Part shown: piece after piece, positions 22,851 through 35,900 of the stretch
How positions within the stretch are numbered: position 1 is the stretch's first letter
Layout of the letters: each line of letters opens with the position of its first letter
Origin: Serinus canaria
Lineage: Eukaryota; Chordata; Aves; Passeriformes; Fringillidae
Direction: 5' to 3'
Assembly: GCF_022539315.1 (NCBI RefSeq)
Contig: NC_066313.1
Span: 9,923,764 to 9,987,763, forward strand
DNA: 64,000 bases
Position numbers and translations under genes: made by a program
Notes under the pieces: model-generated
The model's database searches: none
Told to the model about the DNA's origin: nothing
The model's input: the letters and a program-made list of their open reading frames with translations, nothing else

Positions 22851-24589
22851 AGTACAACACCAGAAGTCCTTCAATTTTGTCTAAGTTTTGAAATTTCTTC
22901 TCTCTTTGCTTCAGTTAACACTACTGAAACCTGGAATATCTCCATTGGAAGGGTAGTTGCTGAGTTGCATCAATAGAGACAACTGCTTCTATTTTGGAAC
23001 TTTTCTATGGTTGTCCTACACATTTTCACCACATCAGGACAGAAAAAAATGAAGCCAAACCAAACAATTCTGGCAGTCACTGAGGATACATTTGAACTGA
23101 CAAGAAGTTGCAGCTGTGGTTTGTCGACCCTTGTTTGAGCCCCTCTAAGGAATCTGTAGCTCCCCACTGGCACTGTCACACTGGAGGGGCAGACTCAGAT
23201 CTAATGTTGTCCTTATGCTGGCACTGTAGTGGTACTTGTACCCAATTACAATATTGAACTTGTGTTGACATCCTACAGAAACCACATGTCTTGGAGCTCC
23301 CTGTTTCCAGATAACTTCTTCTACAAAAATATTAAGGATATATACTACTATTTACAATTTTCTGGATGTTTTCTATAGTGTTTCTCTTTATTTCAGTCAC
23401 TTACCCTTTAACCTGATGTTTGCTAGACTGAAAAATATGGTTAAATATGCATCCACTGCTAGAGGGTTTTGGTATTTTTTTTTGTTATTTTGGTGGAAGG
23501 GGGGATGCTGGCTTGTTTTTATTTTTTTTTTTTTTTTTTGTAATGTGATTAATTTATTAAGGAAAAATAAGATATTTCTGACAAGAAACATTCAGCTTTA
23601 CTAATTTGAATTATTAGTTACTTTGCACTTATTTTTGAGAAATGCTTACCTTGGAAAATTTATGCATCTGTTTCCAGTAATTTGGAATTGGCATTATACA
23701 TGGAGTGAGTGAGATTTTTCCTCTTCAGTACACGGGCAAAAATGCTGAAGAATGGTTTTGTTCAAGGAAAATCTGTCTCCTCAATGAAGGCTATATAGGT
23801 TTATTTATAGTCTGAAAATACACTTTTAACATGTGGATACTGGAAATCACTTCATTAGAAAGAGGAATCAAAGTCCAACCTGTAATTACCAAATTCAACC
23901 ATGGCCTTTAATTTTGAGAGTCAGATAACAGAGCCCATATGACAGGGCTGTTCCATAGACCTAGAAAACCACACATTCACCACCAGCCTAGAAAAACCTA
24001 ATACAAACACTCTGCAACAGTGGAATGCAGCAACATAATGATGAATCACACCCTCAAAAAAAACCCCCAAAAAACTGTGAAAATGGAAAGAGGAACTTCA
24101 AGAAAGCAGAAATTTGGTTGGTTTTAGGTATTTCTGTAGTGGCAGCTATTGATGGCTGCAAGTCTAGTGCCTTGTGCCATAAACAGATTAATAAAACTTG
24201 CAGAGTGATCATACCAAGAAAAGCTTTGTAAAATTTCTTGGATTAGTAAAGTCTGCTGGGCAACCTCACCCATGGATTAGATAATGAATAATAATGTCAG
24301 TCATCCATCAGACCAATAACCAGTGGCACAATGTACTTCACAGATCCATTATATGCACAGAAACACAAATAAATCTCAGTGGATTTACTAAGTTGAACTT
24401 TGACAATTTGTCCCAATTCCTCCTCTGCACATACAACATCCCTTTATATTTTTTAACATGTTTACTTGATCAACTACTCAGGCTGAAGGTTTTACCTTCA
24501 ACAAATGCCATGGAAGAAGAGGCTGCCAGTGCTAGAGAGCAGAAAGTGGGGCATCCTGTCCAGCTCCCAGCAAAGGGCTCCTACCGCAG
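22851..24589. other. Unique non-coding stretch
   Basis: No gene recognised. It contains the 18-T run at 23522-23539. The 149-codon frame starting at 24294 is the longest here, but it has no domain and runs into the candidate element at 24590. Confidence 0.5.
23522..23539. repeat. (T)18 homopolymer
   Basis: Eighteen consecutive T residues in a T/G-rich context. Confidence 0.93.
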
Positions 24590-24960
24590 CACCAAATTTC
24601 GGATAATAGCCTGGCAGCACCATCCACACTCCCCTTCAGAGGGAGCTCTGCGAGCCACCAAACCTAATTATCCAAAAGTACTCATTAAGATTCAGGCAGG
24701 AGTTATAATTGCTTCATCTCATGTCATTATTACCATTAGCTAGTTGCTCTAAGATGAAATTTCCTCTCCTTTCTCCTGTTTGCACTCCTCAGGCGGGCGC
24801 TGGCTGTTATCGAGCCCTGTCACATCTTGGCCAAAATGTGTCTGTCTAAAGGCTCTTTGAACCTTTGTCTTCCAAAGGAATCCCATTAGCTCTGCCACCA
24901 GTCACACTGCTGTGATCTTACAGTTTGTCAATAACTCCTTGATAACAAGCTGTAGTGCTA
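24590..24960. promoter_or_regulatory. Candidate conserved enhancer with TCF/LEF-like and homeodomain cores
   Basis: Dense with plausible sites: CTTTGAA (24855-24861) and CCTTTGT (24862-24868), both TCF/LEF or SOX-like, then CCAAAGG (24872-24878); CCTAATTATCC, GGAGTTATAATTGC and CCATTAGCTAG homeodomain cores; GATA-type TTATC (24807-24811) and TGATAA near 24940. CpGs survive in the GGCGGGCGC stretch near 24792-24800 and in TATCGAG, unusual in this CpG-poor window. It is repeat-free. No alignment was possible. Confidence 0.33.
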
Positions 24961-25649
24961 AGGCATTTGAACTTGGATGCTGCCCACAAGCTCTCAGAAA
25001 AACAGAAGAAAAGGAAAAAGCTGGAGCAGCAGGATGCAGCAGGATTCCTTCCTTCAGCCCAAGCAGCCAGCACTGCCCATTAGAGGGGAAGGCAGTGGAT
25101 TAATGAGAACAAGAAAGACACTTCAGGGATTAAGAGGTCTTTGCATGAGGGTAAACCAATATTTCAAAACCACTTATTTTTTTTCCAGAAAAGGGACCTG
25201 TCCTGAAGTTTCCAGTCAAATAGCAGTACATAACAACATATTTTACTATAACACTGCATATTCTTGTACTTTTACCTTCATTAAAAGCATTGCTGGAGCA
25301 TTCCAAATTTTTTTTCCTCCCTAAATATTTTAAAAAGACAAACTTAGAAACTCAGCTAGACAATGGAGCAATACAACATCACCTGAAATGCATCAATGCT
25401 CTTCCTGTACACCTAGAGGCTCCCAGGAGAGAGGAGAAATCCCTTTCCCTGCACCTGGCTCACCTGATGTGGCACAGACCAGCCAGTGAAACAACCTGTT
25501 TTCTTCCTGGCTCTGCAGCCAGCCACCCTTAATGAAGAGCAACCACCATACCCTGCACACAAAGAAAACAGATGCCATCTGCTACACACACTGTAAATCT
25601 TCCTTAGATTGCTTGTACCACTTAGGATAACTAATTAAAACACAGTCAG

Positions 25650-25698
25650 GATAATTATTTTAAAATCAATTATTTCCAAATAATTGTTTTAAAATCAC
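25650..25698. repeat. AT-rich imperfect palindrome with 9-bp perfect core
   Basis: CAATTATTT (25667-25675) and AAATAATTG (25678-25686) pair perfectly around CC. Each side is flanked by a TTTTAAAAT block, offset by one base, so the palindrome extends to about 45 bp with minor mismatch. Confidence 0.85.
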
Positions 25699-26929
25699 AC
25701 AATTGAATTCCCATCTTAAGCAGACAAAATTTTGGAATCTGTGTATACATGTAAATTTTTTATACCAACCAGTTAGTTTTTTGGGTTTTCTTAATAATGT
25801 CAGAGATGTTTAACCTGAAGAAATTATTTATTAATTATTAGTAACCTCTTTTTTCCCACAAATGGAAACTGATAATTTTTAATCAATACTTTGCAATACT
25901 TGGTATAAAAGAGGATACAACTTAAAAACCCTGCCAGAGAAGTAGCTCTGCTCTAGGCACCCAGTAAAATAGAAAGCAGAGGCATTATGCCTGAAAAACT
26001 TGATCCAAGTCCTTTCACAATTTCTTGTTTTCCCCCAAACATAAGGAATTATGATGCACAGAAGAGTCCACTTGATTAATTTATAGAGATACATTAATAT
26101 TTCCGTTGTAAAGGATGATGCATGAGCTGCAGAAGCCATCCAGCACAAAGCACAGTACATTTCCTAATAATATTTCCCAGCACATCACTGAAAATTAAGC
26201 TCTGAACTTCATTCTCTTGGATACCTGAGGATGATGAAATCAAAAAAATAATCAGTGAGGCAGTGATGAACACTAGGTAGCTAATTCCAAATGGAATGAC
26301 CATTACTACTGATACAATCCCCACTTCCACATCCCACCTCTTCTGTAGCAGTCATCCATTAACCCACACTCTCAAGTCTAAGAGAACATCTTGTGTTTCA
26401 AGCTGTGTCCATCTTTCTAACAATATTACAGGTGAATCCATAGCTAATTCAGAGAAAAAAAACATTACTTGTTGGCTTTCTAAGAGCATTTTAATAAGTA
26501 CATTGAAATTAAATTACCCTATTCATTTTAAAACCATGTTATTTTGTTACCTTCATTACAGCCGGTCTGATGCTACACTGAATAATTTTCTTTCAAGACA
26601 GTGTGGCAGGTATACAAAATGGTTTTACATTCCTGTTCAATGTTTTTCTGTATATTTTTTGAAACAGAAAACCTACTTTCTATATCCTAGTACCATGGCC
26701 TTTAGCTAAACGCACATGAACGTATAATCTTGAGTCATGCATATTCCTAGAGAGTGGTCACACACAGAATTCTCAAAATAAACAACATTTTCAATAGCAT
26801 TTACTGAACAACTGTGTAGAGATCAGAAATATGAATTTCTCAAAGATGCAATTATAGTATTTCTCCTTTGTATGAAATGGTCTGGAAGATTTTCTTTTTA
26901 GATGAGAGAGGTATTTGTTATGAACTCAA

Positions 26930-27480
26930 AGCAGATCTTTCTTAACTGTAGCATCTGAATTAAAGGTCTCCAATTTCCTTTGGTGGATTTGGCTCATAGT
27001 TTTCCTTTAAAAGAGCACATTGCACATGGCACTAAATTAGGAAAATCTCTTGGATGAGGCCTGTGGTTTCATTTCAGGCTAGCTTGCTCTGTTACATCTT
27101 GTTGGAAATACTGCTACAATAAACATTCTTTAAAGGAGATGTTCCATGTTTTATTCTGCACAGCATTGGAATGGACTAAATACACAATTAAACTAACAAG
27201 ATAACTGCATTTTGCCATTATGACACATATTTAATTGTTATGCTTAAAACAATGGCTATAAAATAAAATGCATAAAGGATTTAAAGTGGAATTTGGCCTT
27301 CCTTGTCAAATACTACAAGTTTGTTCTTAGGATTTACTCATTAAAAAGTTATGCATCATTTACAGTTTCTTGCTTTTGTATGACTCATGAGGCAGACCAG
27401 CACCATGCTCATACCATGAGCTTTTGCTGTCCATTAAAAAAGCCCTTTCACCCCATGAGTAAGTGATTTCACACTGTGCC
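26930..27480. promoter_or_regulatory. Candidate conserved non-coding element
   Basis: About 550 bp of complex, repeat-free sequence with TTTAATTGTTATGC, CACAATTAAACTAAC, CACTAAATTAGG and CTCATTAAAAAG homeodomain-like cores. No frame of note. It is flanked on the right by a short A/C-rich run. The evidence is texture only. Confidence 0.25.
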
Positions 27481-27659
27481 CCAAAGGTTTTTAAAAACTA
27501 AAAAAAACAAAAAAACCCACTATGTTTTGCTGGAGAAAAATATGAAGAGTAAAGAAAGGAACCTAGACCTACCCAAAATGGAAATGACACAGCTGCAATC
27601 TGTTGCCTTGCCAGCTAGGCTATTTCATACAAGTGCCAAGTTAATTCAATAGTATTCAA

Positions 27660-27710
27660 TAATAACCACGTGCATCATGAGATATTGCATGCATTCATTT
27701 GCATGTTGGC
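27660..27710. promoter_or_regulatory. E-box and POU octamer pair
   Basis: CACGTG (27667-27672) and a perfect octamer ATTTGCAT (27697-27704) lie 24 bases apart, with ATTGCATGCATTC between them, itself octamer-like. These are factor-binding consensus matches only. They sit just upstream of a CR1 fragment. Confidence 0.25.
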
Positions 27711-27740
27711 ACCAAAAGGGGAAAATTCTTTAAAACCTGG

Positions 27741-27833
27741 TTTAATGGGAGGTGCCCCTGCCCATGGCAGGGGCTTGGGGACTGGATGACCATTAAGACC
27801 CATTCCAACCACTTAATATTCTATTATTCTGTG
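27741..27833 (+). mobile_element. CR1 LINE 3'-end fragment
   Basis: GGAGGTGCCCCTGCCCATGG, CAGGGGCTTGGGGACTGGAT, GACCATTAAGACCCATTCCA and the terminus TATTCTATTATTCTGTG match the last roughly 95 bp of avian CR1 in plus orientation. It is severely 5'-truncated. Confidence 0.9.
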
Positions 27834-30800
27834 TCTTACTATTCAGGATTAGTCAAACTCTGAAGCTGCCTGTAAGATTTTGACAGAGACATACTTCAGT
27901 TTTTATTAAAAATACACATACCAACTTTTAAATATCTGATCTAGATTGCTTATTTTTAAAAGAGTTAGTCCACAGTAAATAGATCCCAAATGTGCACATT
28001 TTAGTATGAATACAAAGACTGAATTGCTGCACATATAATTTGGAGCTACCACCTGAAATGCTAAATAAATATAAATAAAGAGAAGGGATAGTTTTTAGGA
28101 GGTTGAAGTAGTATTCATGGGGATAAGGGTAGCTATTGCTAGGAATAACTTTGTAGAAGGATATATTAGTTTTGCTATTTGTTCTGCGTTTAACAAGTTC
28201 CTAGAGGTTTTGATTCTACTTTAAGGGCACTGGTAGAGATATAATATGCAACCAGATTTTCCTTGCACACCCAAACACATGTGCACACTGCATGAAACAC
28301 AACCTGTTCACTACAGGATATTTTTAAACTGTGCCCTGAAGAAGAGATTTCTAATTAAAGCTCAAGTAGGCATCCTTCTTTTGATTTGTTCAAACATGTG
28401 ATGTTACTCTGGCACACCCCGAGCTTGTGATATATCCTCAGGCTCTATAAAATACTCTGCCAGGAAACAGTGACTAGGAAAGATAAGGAGTGTCCTTTAA
28501 AAAAACCAAACAAACAGAACTAAGATTCACAACAGATACCAAGCCTAGTGGACAAGTAATTCAGATGCTAAATATTTTTCCAAAAATGCTGTTCCTAGAA
28601 TGAGTAATTTCTGTGGTGATAAATCTCTAAGGAGAGGTTCACTCACAAGGCACCTGCCTGCCCTCTCAGTCCTCAGGCATGAGGAGGGAAATCTGCCAGT
28701 TTGAAAAAGGATTCATGCTCATGTCCAAACCTACAGTAGCAATCTCATCAAACACCCTGACCTCTAAAGGAAGGTGATTAAAAACACTAACAAATTAGTA
28801 AGAGGTACATGTCTTAATAGCGTGCCCTGGTTTTCATTCCTTGGGGAATTTGGATTTAGGGATCTGCAGAAATAATTAAGAAAATCATGCCTATTTCCAT
28901 GAGAACAAATGAGCTACCAAGGAACCAACATTTAAAAATCCACAAGCTGTAAAAATATTAGACAAATTTGCTCTTCATAAAATTCCTTAAGAGAAAATAG
29001 ATATAACTACAATCAACATGAGCTACTGCATTGTACATTTTGCTCAGAAAGTAGTTACCAAAGTCTGAGTTAAGCCAGATTATGTGTTTTCACAGCAAAT
29101 ATTGGCCTAAAAGAAACATATTCAATAGCTTGAGAAAAGCCAAATTTAGCAAGTTTTATATGGAAAAACCCAGTATTTACAGATAAGCAAAATATCTGAC
29201 AGCAGGTAAAGGAATTTTACTTGGCAGATTACATTCATGTGTGGAAATGTAAACTTCTAATTTACCAAACAGCAGGAAAGACATGGTATTTTATTGGATT
29301 TCTGTTCCAGTTTCCAAATCCATATGATGGTTTAATTTCTCTGACTCATCACTGCAAATTCTTATTTGTGGTACCAACAGAACCAGTGTTAATATTCAGA
29401 AAGCTTCTTTCTATTTCGTCTGTCTTCTACACTGCCTGGAAACAGAATTGAAATGACAGCAGAAACTGAGCACTGCCTTGGTTAAATGTTGTGCCATGAA
29501 TATATCAGAATTTAACAATATGTTTGTAATATTGTAATATTTGTAATATTAGAAACATTCTTAGAAATGCTTGCCAAGAACTATGGCTACCAGTGGTTTT
29601 TGTCTACTGATGATGTGTAGAAGGAAAGAATTCCCTGTATATTTCAGTGAGGGTCCCCCAGGGGCCAGAAGCAAGCAATGACAACTTGGTAAGAGTCTGT
29701 GAGAGTCTGAGGTGTCTCAAACTCATCCCAGCAGAACTGCAAGGGACAAAAAATGCACAGAAAGTCCATAGAAATATAACAGATTCAAACACTTATTCTG
29801 AAAACTACATACATATTTATATTACAGCTTTGCTGCTCTTTCTTTAAGGTCTCAGAGTTGCTTACAGACCCAAGACTCGTGTCACTGAAACAATTCCTGG
29901 CCTGTGAAGCATGGAATAACTTCTACAGTGAGTTCACAAGTTCAGTCCCAGACAGATGGCAATGTGCCTTTAAACCATGGAAGCCTCATTAAAGGAAAAG
30001 AAAGGATTGTGGATTGTTGTTTTGTTGCTTGGTTGGGTTTTCTTTTTGGGGGTGGTAGATTTGGTTTTTTGGGTTTTGGTTTTGTAAGTTTTTGCACATG
30101 TGTACAAGAAAAAGGGCCCCATTCAGTATTAACTAACTAGTTTGGGCAGGTTTTTTAACCCTTTGACCAGGTTGGTCTTTTGAGAATAACTGAGGAATGT
30201 GGAAATGGGGTCAGAACAAGAGATTGTCCTTCCAAGCGGGCAGATGGAAGGGCAAGTCAGGCAAGGAAACAACAAGGAAAAAAAAAGGGCCTGAAATCAA
30301 AGCAAAACAGGGAATTTCAAAACACCAGAAAAGCAGGACACTGGAGGTGAAAAGCCAGAGACACCTCCTTGTTAAAACTATTATGGGGTTTTATTTAATC
30401 CACAAAAGATGAAAATATAATTTCTATGCATTTTCTGGGGTTTCAGTCTCTCCTGGAAAAACATGCCTGATCAGTGGACTTGAAGGACAGAAACAGCTTT
30501 CTCAGTGCTCCACAGGTATTGCAACTCTCCAAATGAATTATTTGCTCCTTCATAAAAAACATCCAAGACCTCCCCTTGTTCTGAAGGCGTTTTAAGCAAG
30601 ATTGTAAAATTATCAGTTTTCTTGCAGTCTACTGTAATATAAATTAATATCTTAGCAATCAATCTTGCCTAAGTTTTAAACTTGCTTTGTATTTACTTCA
30701 AATAAAAAGTTTTATTAAACTTTTAAATTGAATAAGTCCTTTCTTCTACACTTCAGTAATGGAAAGAAACTGCTAAATGAAATACCTGAGGAATTAATCA

Positions 30801-31949
30801 CCCTGATAGCTTTGTCTTCTCTAAGATTGTCATATTTAATTGTTTTCACAAATAATGTTAAAGTGAGACCTGTGATTTAAAGGGGTTAGCAAATTTTTAT
30901 GTCTCTCATTTTAGAGTTTTTGAAATCTAGAGAGAATTTTGACATTCATTAGGAACAGAATGGGTAACTTAAGCTTTATGTTTACCTATATCCCCTGAAT
31001 GTTCTTCAGTTTAATGGTATTTTGGAGTATGTTTGAAAACCAGTGCTAAAAAGCCACTTTATAGCACTTAAAGCACTAGGAAAATAGAATAATTTTATTT
31101 TTTTATGGATACAAAACCATAAATACCAATGCACCGTGGGCAGGTCTTTCAAAATACAAAGTGTAACCAAGATAACTAAAGGAAAGTTATTGTTCTTAGG
31201 TATGATCCCATTTGTGTGTATGCTATAGAAACAAGAACTCATTTGCCTGAAATGTCTCAGAAATTACAGGGAACTCCTAACAATTTTGGATAGATGTGTT
31301 TATCCTCCTTATAGAGGACCCAAAAGCCCTATGAGGACAATTAAAGCAGCACTCATGAACAGCCAGTTCCAATAGCTGTAGGCTTTTATACCCTCCCCAA
31401 ATTAGAGACAATATTTGATTTTGTTTTTCATAGGAGTTTCCATTTCTGTCAGGCATAGGTAGCTCAGGTGTTCTCAGTTTATCTGCCACACTAAAGCATG
31501 CAAACTATGTGCCCACATTCTCCTGCTCCTACCATGGACACTGTCTGGCACCACACAAATGTGGGCTGAGGGAGTTTCAGGAAATGTTTAGCATGGACCC
31601 AGCATATTGAGTCCTCTGTCCTGAACTGATATTCAGTGTGAAGTCCATGGTGGAAAACATGGGTCTGAAGCTCCCCTGGTGCTGAAATAATAGAAAGCAA
31701 TGTTCCCTACTCATTGGAAATGTTCAATTTTCCCAAGTTTTAATGATAAGTGTTCTATGCAGCTGGACACAGCTATAATTCAGCTGATCTCTGTAATGAA
31801 AGTGTTCACATGGATGTGTGATTGTCTTTCAGGGCAGGGAGGTTTCAGCTAACTTAGGGTGGGTGTTTTTTGGGGGGATGAAAAGCAATGAGTCATTACA
31901 GCATCTGGACTATGAAGTGTCAGTGGCATCACTAAGCACTACAAACAGA
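27834..31949. other. Unique non-coding stretch
   Basis: No gene recognised over about 4.1 kb. The segment at 28330-28480 (TTTCTAATTAAAGC, CACCCCGAGC) has enhancer-like texture but little else. A G/T-rich segment lies at 30015-30095. A small TTGTAAT repeat is listed at 29524-29547. None of the frames has a domain. Confidence 0.5.
29524..29547. repeat. Three short TTGTAAT copies
   Basis: TTGTAAT occurs at 29524-29530, 29532-29538 and 29541-29547, a small imperfect tandem duplication. Confidence 0.75.
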
Positions 31950-32268
31950 TCACAGAATAAGAGAATGGTTTGGGCTGGAAGGGACCATAAAGATCACCTC
32001 ATTCCCACACCCTGCCATGGGAAGGGGACAACTTGCACTAGACCAGGTTGCTCAGAGCCTCATCCAACCTGGCCTTCAACACTCCCAGGGATGAGGCAGC
32101 CACAGCTTCTCTGGGAAGCCTCTGCCAGGACCTCACCATTCTCACAGTAAAGAATTTTTTCCTAATATCTAATCCAAGCCTACTCCCTTTCATTTTGAAT
32201 CCATTCCCCCTTGTCCTGTCACTACATATCCTTGTAAAACTTCTCTCCACTTTTCTAGGTCTACAAAA
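31950..32268 (-). mobile_element. CR1 LINE, 5'-truncated 3' portion
   Basis: One of the clearest CR1 copies. On the plus strand it reads AGAATGGTTTGGGCTGGAAG, GGGACCATAAAGATCACCTC, CTAGACCAGGTTGCTCAGAG, then AGTAAAGAATTTTTTCCTAA and CCCCCTTGTCCTGTCACTAC. The minus-strand frame 32250-32038 encodes the CR1 ORF2 C-terminus, with DRTRGNGFKM, RLGLDIRKKFFTVRMV, SWQRLPREAV and LKARLDEALSNLV. It is inactive because it is truncated at the 5' end. Confidence 0.95.
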
Positions 32269-32571
32269 ACAGTATATTTAGCAGCTATGCTATTTCAAGT
32301 TTATCTCTTGTGGATGTTCTTAGGACAGCACCTACATTTGTACCTTATATTGAATATTAAGTTATTTATAATATTGCCCTTACCGAGAGCATTGAGTGTC
32401 AGAGCCAAGGTATGATATTGCAGTGTTTGGGTCCAAGCTGGCTGTCACCACCCACGTTCTACAGAGCTCCAGCCTTCACCTGCAGTGTGCTGACTTCTAG
32501 CACTTATTCCCCTTAGGCTGCTTTCAGCCTGCCTTTTTATTCTACAAAGAACATTACTCCTCAGTAATGTC

Positions 32572-32625
32572 CTCTACCTTACATGTACACTCTACCTTAC
32601 ATTTACAGTCTACCTTACATTTACA
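32572..32625. repeat. 18-bp tandem repeat, exactly 3 copies
   Basis: Units CTCTACCTTACATGTACA (32572-32589), CTCTACCTTACATTTACA (32590-32607) and GTCTACCTTACATTTACA (32608-32625) differ at two positions. This is a minor local duplication. Confidence 0.95.
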
Positions 32626-32907
32626 AAGATCCTTATTTATGGTTGTATACAAGAGCACTAAGCCTCAAAATTTCCACAGGAACAGAACAGTAGCATCATT
32701 CAGGAAATAAAGAAGATGGGGGAAAAAATTGCAGTGATTCTCTCACATACAAATAGTTAAAATATTTAAGTTTTGGTACACAGAGAGTGCCTAAAGTGTA
32801 ATCTGTGAACTTCATAAGTCTACAGCTATGCGGTGTCAGAAATATCTTGTGTGAATTCTCAGCATGCTGTTGAGAGATTAATTACAGTTGTTAGCTTGAC
32901 TATGATT

Positions 32908-32938
32908 TTTAATTATATACATTCTTAATATAATTAAA
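32908..32938. repeat. 11-bp perfect AT-rich inverted repeat
   Basis: TTTAATTATAT (32908-32918) pairs with ATATAATTAAA (32928-32938) across a 9-base loop. Both arms contain a TAATTA-type homeodomain core. Confidence 0.9.
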
Positions 32939-35900
32939 TTTACAGTCATATCAATCTAATCAACACTGATTTACTGGAAAACTGGTGATTTCAGAATTCA
33001 GATTGAAATAAATGTCCATAGAATTCCTTCTATACCAAACTTTTTCTCTTGGGGTCATCCAGTTCAGATATGTGAACAGCAGAACTTGTTTTTTACATAA
33101 TTGCCACTGGGGATATGGACATCTGGTATCTTGAAAAACTGCCTTTCAGATAAGATTGAGAACAAAATGAAAAAGAAACAATAAATATTGTGCTGTACTC
33201 CTGAAAATAAACCCAACAAACATCAAGTGAAAGGATAATCCTGTTCCCCTGCAAGCCCTAGGGAACAGTGATGCTCGTGCCTGGCAGCATTATCATGGCT
33301 TGTAAACTGTGCCTATGTAGATACTGTCAATTTAAGATATACATGGCCTTACAAAATTATAAAGAAACCCTTGCAGTTCAAATAGAAACAAAAGGTATTT
33401 TAAAAGGTTTCAAAGGCTCAGTCACTTTCCAGCAGTTACCATTCAACAGTGTGAGGCTAAGTTTTTATTCCAATGCATTGGTGGTAAAGGAGTACATTAA
33501 AATTAAAACACTTTCAGTCCTCATCTGAGCCTTTACCATGGATTAACTCACAACTGTGTTACCATTTGAGAGGAAACCCAAAACCAGGTGCGCTATGTCA
33601 GATATGCCACATATAGTTTTAAAAATTGTAGCATTTGAACTTTTTTTTATAATGGGCTGTTAATATTGTCCAGGGGATGAAAAATGCATCAGAATTATGT
33701 ATGGACAGAGTAACCTTTAAAATGTTTAGGTACCTAATGTTGACAGACACTTTAATACCTGCTGACATCTAGGCTGGAGCCCGTGAAATTGTAATAGCAA
33801 AAGATTTGCAACATTCAAGGTCCAAGTGAAACCTCTTTACCATAGTTGGTGACTCTGAAATCTGGAACAGTGGAACTTTGAAAATATTTCCTGTTTATAA
33901 GAGAAACAAATTGTTGCTGCTGAAAGAGAGCCAATCTTCTTTTGTTTCGTTTTAATCTTATGGTCCTACTCCCTCAACTAAAAAGATTTAGCAGCATTTT
34001 ACAGATAAATCCTCAGAGGTCAAATCCAACCCACCAAAACAAGATGGCATCATTTTTGAATGGTTGTTCCTAGTACATAAAAAATCAGGGTTTATTACCA
34101 CTTAAGTATTTAGGAAGGACACTCTCAATAATAATCCTGAAAATACTTGTGTTTAAAGATATTATGATCTATATAAAAGAATATATCCAGAAACATTAGT
34201 TTAAATTATCCAAAATAAATCTTATTTTTAAGAGGACCCCAAGCTACTCAGAAGAAAGTGAGAAGGAGATACACCCTTCCCAACACATTTTTCCACACAC
34301 TCCTGGGAAGAGAAGGCTGGCCCCCATTCTACAGGCAAGGCTTCTGATGAAAAGGATGCCTCACCATGTCTGCTGGTGCAAAACTGGCCCCAGGTTTTCT
34401 TCAAATCAATCTAATGACCCCTTAGACCAGGGGACAAAGGTGCCCTTTACGCCCTCAAGGGACAGTCCTCTCTACATCAAAACCCAGGAAATTGTTACAG
34501 AATGCAGACTGCCTGACATATTTAAGCTAAATGAAATGAAATTGGTCAGTTTTTTATCGCTAAAACAGTGACTGGAATATTTTTAGCTGTAGTGAGATGC
34601 CATACTAATAACCAATTATTTTTCTAGCAAGAGATAACAACCCATCTTTGGGCAGATCTTTGGATTTTCTATCCAAATAATTCTTTAGAAAATGTCTTCT
34701 GTTAATTGTCTTCTGTAACATGTTTCAACATTCTGGAGTTAATGAAATCATTAATGTTAGGTTAATGCAAGAGGGAATGACTCTGTGAGGAAGAATACAC
34801 TTGATTTGATAGAATGATCTGATTTAGATATTTTAATGAGTATTTTGAGCAGTGTTACTAACTATTCAAATATGAATTTGTTTTGTGTTCACTCTCTAAA
34901 GCCTACCAGGTACTAGTGTACAACAGACACCAGTAACACACCCTTTTTATTGTTCCTTTAGATATTATACATATTGAAATGATGCAAAATCAGTAATACA
35001 GATATACTTGAAAAGGAGCACATTGAAAAGATTCTCAGTGATGATTTGTTTTGATTTTGGAAAATCATATTTAGCAAGTAACAGCAGTACAAGCTCCCTT
35101 CCAAAAGAAGGCCCACATAAAGATATGTCATAATCCACTGATTTTCATCTCTCCACATCATGTCCATAAATTGAAAATATGCTGTTTCAATCTGAAAAAC
35201 CTTCATTAAAAAGCTATGTACTTTAACATGATCTGATTTTTTTTTAAATTGTGTCAGAAAAACTGCTCTAAGAAGTTACTCATTAATGTCTTGCTAATTA
35301 TTTCTAGGTGTAGTTTTCTCCTGGCTTTCAGAGTTATACTGATATATCAGAGCCCCATTGAAACTGGAAGCAGAATGTGGAAGCCCATATATGTCCACCT
35401 CACACAACAGTATGAAAACTTCTTGCAGCAGAAACAACTAGCTCAGAGGTTTGTAACTCTCACTATTGCCAAGACAGCAAAATGCAGACACATGTACAAA
35501 CCCTCACTTGGATGAGGACAACTTTATACTTGCTCTCTACCTTAAAATAATAATAAAAAAAAATCTGAAAAAATTATTCATTATGATCATCCCTGAACCA
35601 TTAAAACAGAATGTACCAAAAACTATTGTCATTCAAACTTAAAATTAGTTATATCAATACTATAGACTATTTAGAAAATTCCTTTTTTTCACACATCAAC
35701 TATTCAAAGAACACATTTAACATCTCTATAGCATTCCATCTGCTTCATAAATCTGGTCCTTCATCTTCCTTAGCTGTACTAGTGGTAGACTGATAGTCTG
35801 ATCACATTCCATCTCATGTTTCTCTTCTATCTAGTTGCTCCACCTCAAGATGTCATTTTCCAATTCACGGTCTTCTCAGCACATGAACTTAATCACTTTA

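Larger units (their letters stand above)
24961..27740. other. Mostly unique non-coding stretch
   Basis: No gene recognised. It includes the palindromic AT segment at 25650-25698, the candidate element at 26930-27480 and an E-box/octamer pair near 27667-27704. Frames such as 26296-26709 (137 codons) show no domain. Confidence 0.5.

Noticed and set aside
24294..24743. 149-codon plus-strand frame, the longest here
   Set aside because: No domain, signal or splice context. Its 3' part overlaps a likely regulatory block, and frames of this length are expected by chance in 64 kb.
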